From the NCBI GenBank assembly GCA_041392205.1, contig JAWKMO010000003.1, positions 310,001-374,000 on the forward strand: DNA of 64,000 bases, in the 5' to 3' direction. Position numbers and translations under genes: made by a program. The DNA is from Halomarinibacterium sp041392205 (GTDB lineage: Bacteria > Bacteroidota > Bacteroidia > Flavobacteriales > Flavobacteriaceae). The notes under the pieces are model-generated. The model did not search any database and was not told the origin of the DNA. It worked only from the letters and a program-made list of their open reading frames with translations. Shown in pieces: positions 27,167 through 34,576 of this stretch (position 1 is its first letter; every line of letters starts with the position of its first letter).

Positions 27167-28822
27167 CTACGATATTAGAGTTCCATTACGCAATTCTATT
27201 TTTTTATCCACTTTGGTTTCCCAATAAGGCTCTCTACTCACTACGATAAGTCCCCAATCGCGGTTGGGTTTGGTGAGATAAGCAACAATGGCTTGAGCCT
27301 CTTTAACATCAAACTGGTCTAAGGGTTCTTTAAGTATAAAAAACTTAGGTCTTTTAAGAATGGCTCTTGCCAAAATGATCTTTTTTGAAAGGGTATAAGA
27401 AATTTTTTTTCCTTCTGGATAGAGAATGGTTTGCAAGCCTTTTTCTTGGCTTTTTACAAAATCGGTAAGCCCTACCAAATCAATAATTTCGTGAATAAAT
27501 TTGGCATCGATAGAGGTGTCTCCAAAGGTTAAATTTTCGAGTATGGTTCCTTCAAAAGGAGTTTCCTCAGCCAAGGAAATTCCTAGTAAGGTTCTATAGT
27601 TATTTAACTTTACGGTATTTTGATGAAAATTATTAATATAAAAATCCCCTTGAGTGGGTTCAATTATACCCGCTAAAAGTCTTAAAAAGGTTGATTTTCC
27701 AGAACCGCTATCGCCCTGTAATAAAATTTTTTGTTTCGCCGGTATATGCAATGAAATGCTATTTAAAATAAGGTCTTCCCCATCCTGATAACTTATGTTT
27801 TTCAATTCAATATCCATTTCAGTATTCAAATCAAGATCCACATAACCCTTTTGGTTTTCTAAATCTTTATCCAAAACTTGACCCAATTTTTCCAAAGAAG
27901 TTAGAACATCATAAAAGCTCTCTAATCCTAAAATTAGTTTTTCTACAGAACCAATAATTAATAAAATGATAATTTCGGCAGCCACAAATTGACCTATATT
28001 CATTTGTTGGTTTAACACCAATAATCCTCCCACCACTAATAAACCAGCCGTGACGAGTAATTTGAAAACAATCATTTTTGAAAACTGAAAGGCCAATATC
28101 TTAAAATGCTTCTCTCTTGCTAAAACATAATTCATTACTAACTTGTCGTTCTTATCGAGAGCCAATTGGGTTTTTCCTGACAGCTTAAAACTAACAACAG
28201 ACCTCGCAATTTCCTGAATCCAATGCGCTACTTTGTACTTGTGCTTGGATTCTTCAAGACTCGTTTGCAAACCTTTTTGAGCCGAATATTTAAACAACAC
28301 ATAAATTAATCCTAGTAGTAATAGGCCATAGATGATAAAAAAGGGGTGATATAAGGAAAGCAGTATTAATCCTAATAATATCTGAAGTAATGCAGCCGGA
28401 AAATCGATTAAAAGCTTAGAAACTCCTTTTTGTACATTTAAAATATCAAAAAAGCGATTGGCTAATTCAGGAGGATATGCATTATGAAACTCGCTCATTT
28501 TTATCTTAGGGAACCTATTGCTAAACTCAAAAGAGGCTCTAACAAATAGTTTTTGTTGTATGTTTTCAATAATTCTGAATTGCAGTAACTCTAGGATTCC
28601 AACAAAAACTACCGCAAGACTTACCAAAATAACTAGTACAACCCAAGAGGTACTAATTTGGGCACCTTGAATTAAATTAACAATGGCTTGTATTCCTAAG
28701 GGAAGAGATAAACTTAAAATACCCGCAAAAATGGCATAATACAACACCTGAAGAAGGTCCTCTTTTTCCATTTTTAATAAACTCAACAACCGTTTCCAGG
28801 AGGTGATAAAAGTATTTTTCAT
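27167..28822 (-). CDS. ABC transporter with degenerate ATPase domain (type I secretion-like)
   Basis: The 551-residue protein has about six membrane helices (30-295) and a C-terminal nucleotide-binding domain. Walker A is intact (GDSGSGKST, 370-378). The other motifs are not: Q-loop Gln is replaced (GISLAEETPF), the signature LSGGQ reads LSKKI (478-482), Walker B reads FFILKEP with Lys 498 in place of Asp, and the H-loop reads VVSREP with Arg 530 in place of His. No C39 peptidase domain is present. It sits with HlyD and TolC genes, so an export role is likely, but normal ATP hydrolysis is doubtful. No second ABC gene is nearby. Confidence 0.85.
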   Translation of the reverse strand: MKNTFITSWKRLLSLLKMEKEDLLQVLYYAIFAGILSLSLPLGIQAIVNLIQGAQISTSWVVLVILVSLAVVFVGILELLQFRIIENIQQKLFVRASFEFSNRFPKIKMSEFHNAYPPELANRFFDILNVQKGVSKLLIDFPAALLQILLGLILLSLYHPFFIIYGLLLLGLIYVLFKYSAQKGLQTSLEESKHKYKVAHWIQEIARSVVSFKLSGKTQLALDKNDKLVMNYVLAREKHFKILAFQFSKMIVFKLLVTAGLLVVGGLLVLNQQMNIGQFVAAEIIILLIIGSVEKLILGLESFYDVLTSLEKLGQVLDKDLENQKGYVDLDLNTEMDIELKNISYQDGEDLILNSISLHIPAKQKILLQGDSGSGKSTFLRLLAGIIEPTQGDFYINNFHQNTVKLNNYRTLLGISLAEETPFEGTILENLTFGDTSIDAKFIHEIIDLVGLTDFVKSQEKGLQTILYPEGKKISYTLSKKIILARAILKRPKFFILKEPLDQFDVKEAQAIVAYLTKPNRDWGLIVVSREPYWETKVDKKIELRNGTLIS

Positions 28823-28827
28823 AGGGC

Positions 28828-29499
28828 TTATTTAAGACACTTAAGAACTAAATCATTAAAGAAATCGGGAGCTGTAACTTCTTCATTACAGTTAGTAATG
28901 GTAGGAAAATGATCTTTTAAAAACTGTTGATGTAAGATGCCTTCCAGTACGGTACTGGAAAGACTTAAAGAATACTTATAGTTAGGCTTTATGCTTACAA
29001 TTATTTCCTGTAAACGCAAAACAAGCCTTTTGTATACCTTAAAATAACCTTCTTCATTTTCGGCATCTACTTCTTTGGTTAAGTAAGATTTGGAATATTC
29101 GTTGATGATAACTCTATGCAGTGCTACTTCATCAATATGGGCAAAATTATCATCCTTACTTCTAGTAGCAGAGAGTATTTCAATCGCTTTTTTTAATTTT
29201 TGAAACGGATTGGTAATCTCGGCGGTTTGAAAAGCTAAGATATATTCCTTCCAGCTCCAATACCAGGAAGCCAAGTACAATAAAAGCATATGTTTATTTT
29301 CAAAATAACGATAAATGGAGCTTTCATTGGATCCTATTTTTTCTCCTAATTTTTTAAAAGTAAAAGCCTCAAAGCCTATAGTATCAATTAACACTAAACT
29401 ATTACTAACTATATTTTTCCCTAAATCGGAGGTTTCAGGATCTTTTTTGTAGACCCCCTCATGAACTAAAACTCTAACTGAATGTTCTAAATACTTCAT
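28828..29499 (-). CDS. TetR/AcrR family transcriptional regulator
   Basis: The 223-residue protein has an N-terminal TetR-type helix-turn-helix (about 35-75, GFEAFTFKKLGEKIGSNESSIYRYFENKHMLLLY) and a helical ligand-binding domain. It is the first gene of the operon that encodes the ABC, HlyD and TolC proteins (5 bp before the ABC gene), so it probably represses that operon and itself. A 13-nt palindrome (29527-29539) lies directly upstream of its -7 box and is the likely operator. The inducer is unknown. Confidence 0.85.
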   Translation of the reverse strand: MKYLEHSVRVLVHEGVYKKDPETSDLGKNIVSNSLVLIDTIGFEAFTFKKLGEKIGSNESSIYRYFENKHMLLLYLASWYWSWKEYILAFQTAEITNPFQKLKKAIEILSATRSKDDNFAHIDEVALHRVIINEYSKSYLTKEVDAENEEGYFKVYKRLVLRLQEIIVSIKPNYKYSLSLSSTVLEGILHQQFLKDHFPTITNCNEEVTAPDFFNDLVLKCLK

Positions 29500-29518
29500 A
29501 AAAAAACATATTTAATCG

Positions 29519-29526
29519 CAAATATA
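29519..29526 (-). promoter_or_regulatory. -7 element TATATTTG of the TetR-ABC-HlyD-TolC operon
   Basis: Plus-strand CAAATATA reads TATATTTG on the minus strand, an exact TAnnTTTG match, 19 nt upstream of the ATG at 29499. Confidence 0.6.
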
Positions 29527-29539
29527 ATAGTATTACTAT
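29527..29539. promoter_or_regulatory. Putative TetR operator palindrome
   Basis: ATAGTA-T-TACTAT is a perfect 13-nt palindrome abutting the -7 box on its upstream side. The adjacent sequence repeats TTAGTA-type half-sites (29548-29565). A repressor bound here would block the operon promoter. The assignment rests on position and symmetry. Confidence 0.55.
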
Positions 29540-29617
29540 CATATTTGTTAGTATTAGTATTATTTTAACAAATCAAATTAATTATATTCAATATTATGCA
29601 TGCATAGTATTTTTTTG

Positions 29618-29625
29618 TATATTTG
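29618..29625 (+). promoter_or_regulatory. -7 element TATATTTG of the MarR/beta-oxidation operon
   Basis: TATATTTG matches TAnnTTTG exactly and is 20 nt upstream of the TTG start of the MarR gene. Confidence 0.6.
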
Positions 29626-29645
29626 GATTTCTAAAATCATTTTCA

Positions 29646-30095
29646 TTGAAAGAAAAAACCATAGACTATATTTTAAGAGCTACCTGGATGGCGGTTTCTA
29701 AAATGTATAACGAAGAAGCGGGTAAAAAGGATAGTACCATGGCAACGGGATTTGCACTCATTAGTATAGACCCAGAAGAAGATACGCCTTCCACTTCTCT
29801 AGGCCCTAAAATGGGTATGGAAGCCACGAGTCTTTCTCGCACCCTTAAAAGCATGGAAAATAAAGGATTAATAGAAAGACGTCCCAACCCTGCCGATGGA
29901 CGAAGTGTGCTAATACACCTAACACCTTTTGGAAAAGAAATGAGAGAATTTTCAAAAGGAGTGGTGCTTCGTTTTGACGAAGCCGTAAAGGAAAGAATTT
30001 CTGAAGAAGATCTTGCCACTTTCAAAAAAGTTGCCCATTCTATTATGGAGATGGTTCAAACAAAAAATTTATTCGCTACCGAAAAAATATCATAA
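29646..30095 (+). CDS. MarR family transcriptional regulator
   Basis: The 149-residue winged-helix regulator begins MKEKTIDYILRATWMAV, the usual N-terminus of the regulator in front of flavobacterial beta-oxidation genes. The wing region is SLSRTLKSMENKGLIERRPNPADGRSVLIHLT (about 62-95). It uses a TTG start; no in-frame ATG exists at a suitable position. It lies 1 bp before the hydroxyacyl-CoA dehydrogenase gene, so it probably controls this operon, likely in response to an acyl-CoA. The ligand is inferred. Confidence 0.87.
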   Translation: MKEKTIDYILRATWMAVSKMYNEEAGKKDSTMATGFALISIDPEEDTPSTSLGPKMGMEATSLSRTLKSMENKGLIERRPNPADGRSVLIHLTPFGKEMREFSKGVVLRFDEAVKERISEEDLATFKKVAHSIMEMVQTKNLFATEKIS

Positions 30096-30096
30096 C

Positions 30097-32505
30097 ATGA
30101 CAAAAAGAAGAATTACTAAAGTAGCAGTCATTGGCTCTGGCATTATGGGAAGTGGCATCGCTTGCCATTTTGCCAACGTAGGAGTAGAAGTATTGCTCCT
30201 CGATATTATCCCTAGAGAAATAAACGACACAGAAAAAGCAAAAGGATTAACCCTTGAATCAAAAAATGTTCGCAATAGAATTGTGAACGAAGCACTTGCG
30301 CATGCTATAAAAAGTAATCCGGCCCCACTCTATCACAAATCGTTTGCAAGTAGAATCACCACCGGAAATTTGGAAGATGATATTGCCAAAGTAAAAGAGG
30401 TTGATTGGATTATTGAAGTGGTGGTAGAACGTTTGGATATTAAAAAACAGGTGTTCGAAAATCTAGAAAAATACAGAACCCCAGGCACTATAATTACTTC
30501 AAATACTTCTGGTATTCCTATAAAATTCATGAGCGAAGGAAGAAGTGAAGATTTTCAGAAACATTTCTGCGGCACCCATTTTTTCAATCCTCCACGCTAT
30601 TTAAAGTTATTTGAAGTAATCCCCGGACCTAAAACCGATCCGCAAATTTTAGATTTTTTAATTGGTTACGGAGAACAATTTCTGGGCAAAACCTCCGTGC
30701 TTGCCAAAGACACGCCCGCTTTTATTGGAAACAGAATTGGAATCTTTGGTATTCAAAGCCTTTTCCATTTGGTAAAAGAAATGGGACTCACCGTAGAAGA
30801 AGTAGATAAACTCACCGGGCCGGTGATTGGTCGCCCAAAGTCGGCTACCTTCCGTACCGTCGATGTCGTAGGACTAGATACGTTAGTGCATGTAGCCAAC
30901 GGTATTTACGATAATTGTCCTAAAGACGAAGCCCACGAGCTTTTTAAACTACCCGATTTTGTTCAAAAACTACTCGACAACAAATGGCTAGGGAGTAAAA
31001 GTGGACAAGGTTTTTATAAAAAAATGACCCAGGAAGATGGAAGTAGTGAAATCTTAACTTTAGACCTTGAAACTGTTGACTATCGCTCTGCTAAAAAGGC
31101 CTCTTTTGCTACGTTGGAATTAACCAAAAGTGTGGATAAAGTCATCGACCGTTTCCCTATTCTCATCAGCGGAAAAGACAAAGCCGGTGAATTTTATCGA
31201 AAAAATTTCGGCGGAATGTTTGCCTATGTCACCCACCGTATCCCTGAAATATCAGACGAATTATATAAAATAGACGCCGCCATGAAAGCAGGTTTTGGTT
31301 GGGAAAATGGCCCTTTTGAAATTTGGGATGCTATTGGTATCGATAAAGGTTTAGAATTAATTACAGCCATTGGAAAAGAACCTGCGGCTTGGATTCAGGA
31401 AATGAAAGACGCCGGCATTACTTCATTTTATACTGTGAAAGACGGTGCTACCTTTTATTATGATATCCCACAGAAAAAACATGTAAAAGTACCCGGACAG
31501 GATGCGTTTATTATTCTGGACAACATTCGTAAAAGTAAAGAAGTTTTTAAAAACTCCGGAGTGGTGGTAGAAGATTTAGGCGACGGAATATTAAACTGTG
31601 AATTCCAGAGTAAAATGAACAGTATTGGAGGGGATGTACTTGCCGGAATCAACAAAGCTATTGACTTAGCTGAAAAGGAATACGACGGATTAGTTATTGG
31701 AAATCAGGGTGCCAACTTCTCTGTGGGTGCCAATATTGGAATGATTTTTATGATGGCGGTTGAACAAGAATATGATGAGTTAAATGCCGCTATAAAATAT
31801 TTCCAAGATACGGTGATGCGCTTACGTTACTCTTCTATTCCTACGGTGGTTGCGCCCCATGGAATGACGCTGGGTGGTGGGTGTGAATTAACCCTTCACG
31901 CAGATCGTGTGGTTGCTGCTGCCGAAAGTTATATAGGTTTGGTGGAATTTGGAGTTGGTGTGATTCCGGGTGGGGGTGGCAGTAAGGAAATGGCATTACG
32001 GGCTTCCGATAGTTTTATGAAAGATGATGTGGAATTAAACCGCCTTCAGGAGTATTTCTTAACGATTGGGATGGCCAAAGTGTCTACGTCGGCTTACGAA
32101 GCCTACGATTTAGATATCCTGAAAAAAGGAAAAGATATTGTGGTGGTTAATAAAGATCGCCAAATAGCCACGGCAAAAGCCATTGCGAGACAAATGGCAG
32201 ATCAAGGCTATACCAAACCCGTAAAACGAAAAGATGTAAAAGTATTGGGGAAACAAGCGCTTGGAATGTTCTTGGTAGGTACCGATTCCATGGAAGCCAG
32301 TCACTACATTAGTGAACACGATCAAAAAATCGCCAATAAACTAGCCTATGTGATGGCAGGAGGCGATTTAAGTGAACCCACTTTAGTAACAGAACAATAT
32401 CTATTGGATTTAGAACGAGAAGCCTTCTTAAGTCTTTGCGGAGAACGAAAAACGCTAGAACGATTACAACATATGATTCAAAAAGGGAAACCGCTTCGCA
32501 ACTAG
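30097..32505 (+). CDS. 3-hydroxyacyl-CoA dehydrogenase / enoyl-CoA hydratase fusion
   Basis: This 802-residue bifunctional beta-oxidation enzyme has the dehydrogenase at the N-terminus, with Rossmann motif VAVIGSGIMGSGIACHFAN at about residues 8-26. Its catalytic His region is CGTHFFNPPRYLKLFEVIPG. A crotonase domain forms the C-terminal part (GANFSVGANIGMIF, MTLGGGCELTLHAD, VEFGVGVIPGGGG). It hydrates enoyl-CoA and oxidises 3-hydroxyacyl-CoA with NAD. ATG 30097 is chosen over the longer frame because the Rossmann fold starts there. It is separated from the thiolase gene by a four-helix-bundle pseudogene. A 20-nt palindrome spans its stop codon. Confidence 0.95.
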   Translation: MTKRRITKVAVIGSGIMGSGIACHFANVGVEVLLLDIIPREINDTEKAKGLTLESKNVRNRIVNEALAHAIKSNPAPLYHKSFASRITTGNLEDDIAKVKEVDWIIEVVVERLDIKKQVFENLEKYRTPGTIITSNTSGIPIKFMSEGRSEDFQKHFCGTHFFNPPRYLKLFEVIPGPKTDPQILDFLIGYGEQFLGKTSVLAKDTPAFIGNRIGIFGIQSLFHLVKEMGLTVEEVDKLTGPVIGRPKSATFRTVDVVGLDTLVHVANGIYDNCPKDEAHELFKLPDFVQKLLDNKWLGSKSGQGFYKKMTQEDGSSEILTLDLETVDYRSAKKASFATLELTKSVDKVIDRFPILISGKDKAGEFYRKNFGGMFAYVTHRIPEISDELYKIDAAMKAGFGWENGPFEIWDAIGIDKGLELITAIGKEPAAWIQEMKDAGITSFYTVKDGATFYYDIPQKKHVKVPGQDAFIILDNIRKSKEVFKNSGVVVEDLGDGILNCEFQSKMNSIGGDVLAGINKAIDLAEKEYDGLVIGNQGANFSVGANIGMIFMMAVEQEYDELNAAIKYFQDTVMRLRYSSIPTVVAPHGMTLGGGCELTLHADRVVAAAESYIGLVEFGVGVIPGGGGSKEMALRASDSFMKDDVELNRLQEYFLTIGMAKVSTSAYEAYDLDILKKGKDIVVVNKDRQIATAKAIARQMADQGYTKPVKRKDVKVLGKQALGMFLVGTDSMEASHYISEHDQKIANKLAYVMAGGDLSEPTLVTEQYLLDLEREAFLSLCGERKTLERLQHMIQKGKPLRN

Positions 32506-32513
32506 TTGCGAAG
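32494..32513. repeat. 20-nt perfect palindrome spanning the stop codon
   Basis: CTTCGCAA, CTAG and TTGCGAAG form a perfect palindrome centred on the TAG stop of the fusion enzyme (32503-32505). As RNA it can form an 8-bp hairpin with a 4-nt loop. No T-tract follows, so it is not a classic terminator. Confidence 0.7.
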
Positions 32514-32545
32514 AGAAATGAGTATTGAGTAGTAAGAATTGAGAA
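32514..32545. repeat. Left inverted-repeat arm of four-helix element A
   Basis: These 32 nt end directly before the ATG of the four-helix-bundle pseudogene. They match the reverse complement of 32894-32925 at 24 of 32 positions without gaps. The sequence is built of 7-nt units such as TTGAGTA and TTGAGAA. Confidence 0.8.
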
Positions 32546-32893
32546 ATGCATAAAGTAGAAGATTTAATCATTTGGAAAAAGTCTATTGACTTAACAAAGA
32601 ATATTTATCTTTTAGTTTCTGAAATTTCAAAAGATGAAAAATATGGACTTATTTCTCAAATTAAAAGAAGTGCGGTTTCAATTCCTTCAAATATAGCAGA
32701 AGGAGCCGGAAGAAATTCAACTAATGAATTCAAGCATTTTTTGGGTATGGCCAATGGATCAACATATTAATTACAGACACAACTATTATTATTGGAAGAA
32801 TTAAACTTAATAAAAAAGGAAAAAATTAAACCCCTAATTGAACAATGTATTGAGATACAAAAAATGAATTATTCATTTCAACAAAAGCTATAA
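32546..32893 (+). pseudogene. Four-helix-bundle protein (23S rRNA IVP family), interrupted by an in-frame stop
   Basis: The frame encodes MHKVEDLIIWKKSIDLTKNIY, the family core ISQIKRSAVSIPSNIAEGAGR and FLGMANGSTY. It then meets TAA at 32768-32770, exactly where the family has Glu in S-Y-E-L-Q-T-Q. Without any frame change it continues LQTQLLLLEELNLI to a second TAA at 32891-32893. One substitution (GAA to TAA) therefore explains the break. Full length would be 115 residues, normal for the family (bS23/Avd fold, function in this setting unknown). It sits between the hydroxyacyl-CoA dehydrogenase and thiolase genes, flanked by inverted repeats. Confidence 0.85.
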
Positions 32894-32925
32894 TTCTCAA
32901 TACTCAATACTAACATCTCAATTCT
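32894..32925. repeat. Right inverted-repeat arm of four-helix element A
   Basis: It starts directly after the terminal TAA and pairs with 32514-32545 (24 of 32). It consists of degenerate heptads including TTCTCAA, TACTCAA and ATCTCAA. The thiolase ATG follows 6 nt later. Confidence 0.8.
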
Positions 32926-32931
32926 AAATAA

Positions 32932-34122
32932 ATGAAAACAGCATACATCGTAAAAGCATACAGAACGGCCGTAGGGAAAGCCCCCAGAGGATTGTTCCGT
33001 TTCAAAAGAGCCGATGAATTGGCCGCAGAAACCATCCAGTACATGATGAAGGAACTGCCCAATTTGGATAAAACCCGTATTGACGACGTCATCGTGGGAA
33101 ATGCGATGCCAGAAGGTTCACAAGGGTTGAATATGGCACGATTTATCTCTTTAATTGGCTTAAATTCAGTAGATGTTCCAGGTGTTACTGTCAACCGATT
33201 TTGTGCCTCTGGAGTAGAAACCATTGCTATGGCAACGGCTAAAATCCAAGCAGGAATGGCCCATTGTATTATTGCGGGAGGTGCCGAAAGCATGAGCGCC
33301 GTGCCTATGTCGGGCTTTAAACCCGAACTCAATTACGACATTGTAAAAGCTGGACACCCAGATTATTATTGGGGCATGGGAAATACTGCAGAGGCGGTTG
33401 CCAATCAGTTTAAGGTATCGCGAGAAGACCAAGATCAATTTGCGTATGAGTCGCATCAGAAAGCATTAAAAGCCCAGGCTGAAAATAGATTTCAAGATCA
33501 AATTGTGCCTATTGAGGTAGAACAAACTTTTGTAAATACTGAAGGCAAAAGAGAAACCCAAAAATATACAGTAACTAAAGACGAAGGACCAAGAGCAGAT
33601 ACCTCACTGGCATTACTGGCAAAATTGCGTCCGGTTTTTTCAGCAAAAGGAAGTGTGACAGCTGGGAACTCATCGCAAATGAGTGATGGAGCAGCATTTG
33701 TAATGATTATGAGCGAGGAAATGGTAAAAGAATTAAACCTTGAACCCATCGCGCGATTGGTCAATTTTGCGGCAGCGGGTGTTGAACCCCGTATCATGGG
33801 AATTGGCCCTGTAAAGGCAATTCCAAAGGCATTAAAGCAAGCCGGGTTACAACAAAAAGACATCGAACTCATCGAATTAAACGAAGCCTTTGCCTCGCAA
33901 TCCCTTGCAGTAATAAGAGAACTGGATTTAAACCCAGATATTATTAATGTTAATGGGGGTGCTATTGCCCTAGGACATCCTTTAGGGTGTACGGGATCTA
34001 AGCTGTCGGTCCAATTATTTGATGAAATGCGGAAACGAAACATGAAAAACAACTACGGAATGGTTACCATGTGTGTGGGTACGGGACAAGGTGCGGCGGC
34101 CATTTATGAATTTTTGAATTAA
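32932..34122 (+). CDS. fadA: Acetyl-CoA C-acyltransferase (3-ketoacyl-CoA thiolase)
   Basis: This 396-residue thiolase catalyses the last step of beta-oxidation, cleaving 3-ketoacyl-CoA with CoA. The acyl-accepting Cys is in NRFCASGVET (about residue 91), the catalytic His is in ALGHPLGCTGSK, and the second Cys is in TMCVGTGQGAA near the C-terminus. Members of this group act with the adjacent dehydrogenase-hydratase as a degradation complex. The gene is flanked on both sides by four-helix-bundle elements. The symbol is given by function. Confidence 0.95.
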   Translation: MKTAYIVKAYRTAVGKAPRGLFRFKRADELAAETIQYMMKELPNLDKTRIDDVIVGNAMPEGSQGLNMARFISLIGLNSVDVPGVTVNRFCASGVETIAMATAKIQAGMAHCIIAGGAESMSAVPMSGFKPELNYDIVKAGHPDYYWGMGNTAEAVANQFKVSREDQDQFAYESHQKALKAQAENRFQDQIVPIEVEQTFVNTEGKRETQKYTVTKDEGPRADTSLALLAKLRPVFSAKGSVTAGNSSQMSDGAAFVMIMSEEMVKELNLEPIARLVNFAAAGVEPRIMGIGPVKAIPKALKQAGLQQKDIELIELNEAFASQSLAVIRELDLNPDIINVNGGAIALGHPLGCTGSKLSVQLFDEMRKRNMKNNYGMVTMCVGTGQGAAAIYEFLN

Positions 34123-34126
34123 AAAT

Positions 34127-34168
34127 AGAATAGAGAGCAGAGAAAAAAGAAAATAGAGAAAAGTGAGT
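34127..34168. repeat. Left heptad/inverted-repeat arm of four-helix element B
   Basis: Six consecutive 7-nt units all begin with AG (AGAATAG, AGAGCAG and so on to AGTGAGT). AGAATAGAG and AAAAAAG are exactly complementary to CTCTATTCT and CTTTTTT in the right arm. The tract runs into the GTG start of the enclosed gene. Confidence 0.75.
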
Positions 34169-34528
34169 TTTAAGCAACGACATAATTACAAAAATTTGAA
34201 GATTTGGTTACTTGGTTTAGAAATTGCCAATCAAGTCTCAGATTTATTATTAGAGTTTCCTACTCACGAACGATATGACCTTTCCTCTCAAATTAGCAGA
34301 TGTTCGATATCTATTCCAAGTAATATTGCTGAAGGATCTGCAAAAACAGACAAATCATTCAGTAATTATCTTGATATATCACTGGGTTCTTCATTTGAGC
34401 TGGGAACTCAATTATTAATTGCTCATCACAGACAATATATAACAATTGAAACAGTAACAAAACTGGAAGAAAAAATTGAAGAATTTCAAAAAATGACCAT
34501 GGGTTTTCAAAATAAACTCAGTAGATAA
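34163..34528 (+). CDS. Four-helix-bundle protein (23S rRNA IVP family)
   Basis: This intact 121-residue member contains NYKNLKIWLLGLEIANQV, the family core LSSQISRCSISIPSNIAEGSAK and LGSSFELGTQLLIAHH. The start is GTG 34163, which lies within the left repeat arm. Proteins of this fold were first named from 23S rRNA intervening sequences, and Avd of diversity-generating retroelements shares the fold. No 23S gene or reverse transcriptase is present here. It interrupts the thiolase and acyl-CoA dehydrogenase gene pair, so its presence seems unrelated to fatty acid metabolism. Confidence 0.82.
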   Translation: MSFKQRHNYKNLKIWLLGLEIANQVSDLLLEFPTHERYDLSSQISRCSISIPSNIAEGSAKTDKSFSNYLDISLGSSFELGTQLLIAHHRQYITIETVTKLEEKIEEFQKMTMGFQNKLSR

Positions 34529-34529
34529 G

Positions 34530-34564
34530 TCTCTTTTCGATTCTCTTTTTTCTCTATTCTTTAA
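34530..34564. repeat. Right heptad/inverted-repeat arm of four-helix element B
   Basis: Five consecutive 7-nt units all begin with TC (TCTCTTT, TCGATTC, TCTTTTT, TCTCTAT and TCTTTAA). It starts 1 nt after the TAA of the enclosed gene and pairs with the left arm with one bulge of about 7 nt. Confidence 0.75.
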
Positions 34565-34576
34565 TACAAATAAACA

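Noticed and set aside
24399..29499. Bacteriocin or lantibiotic export cluster
   Set aside because: The ABC protein lacks a C39 peptidase domain and no double-glycine leader peptide gene is seen nearby.
33498..34052. Long (184-codon) minus-strand frame inside the thiolase gene
   Set aside because: It lies wholly within a well-conserved thiolase and has a composition typical of an antisense shadow.
32546..34528. Possible diversity-generating retroelement, because the four-helix-bundle fold is shared with Avd
   Set aside because: No reverse transcriptase and no template/variable repeat pair are visible in the window.
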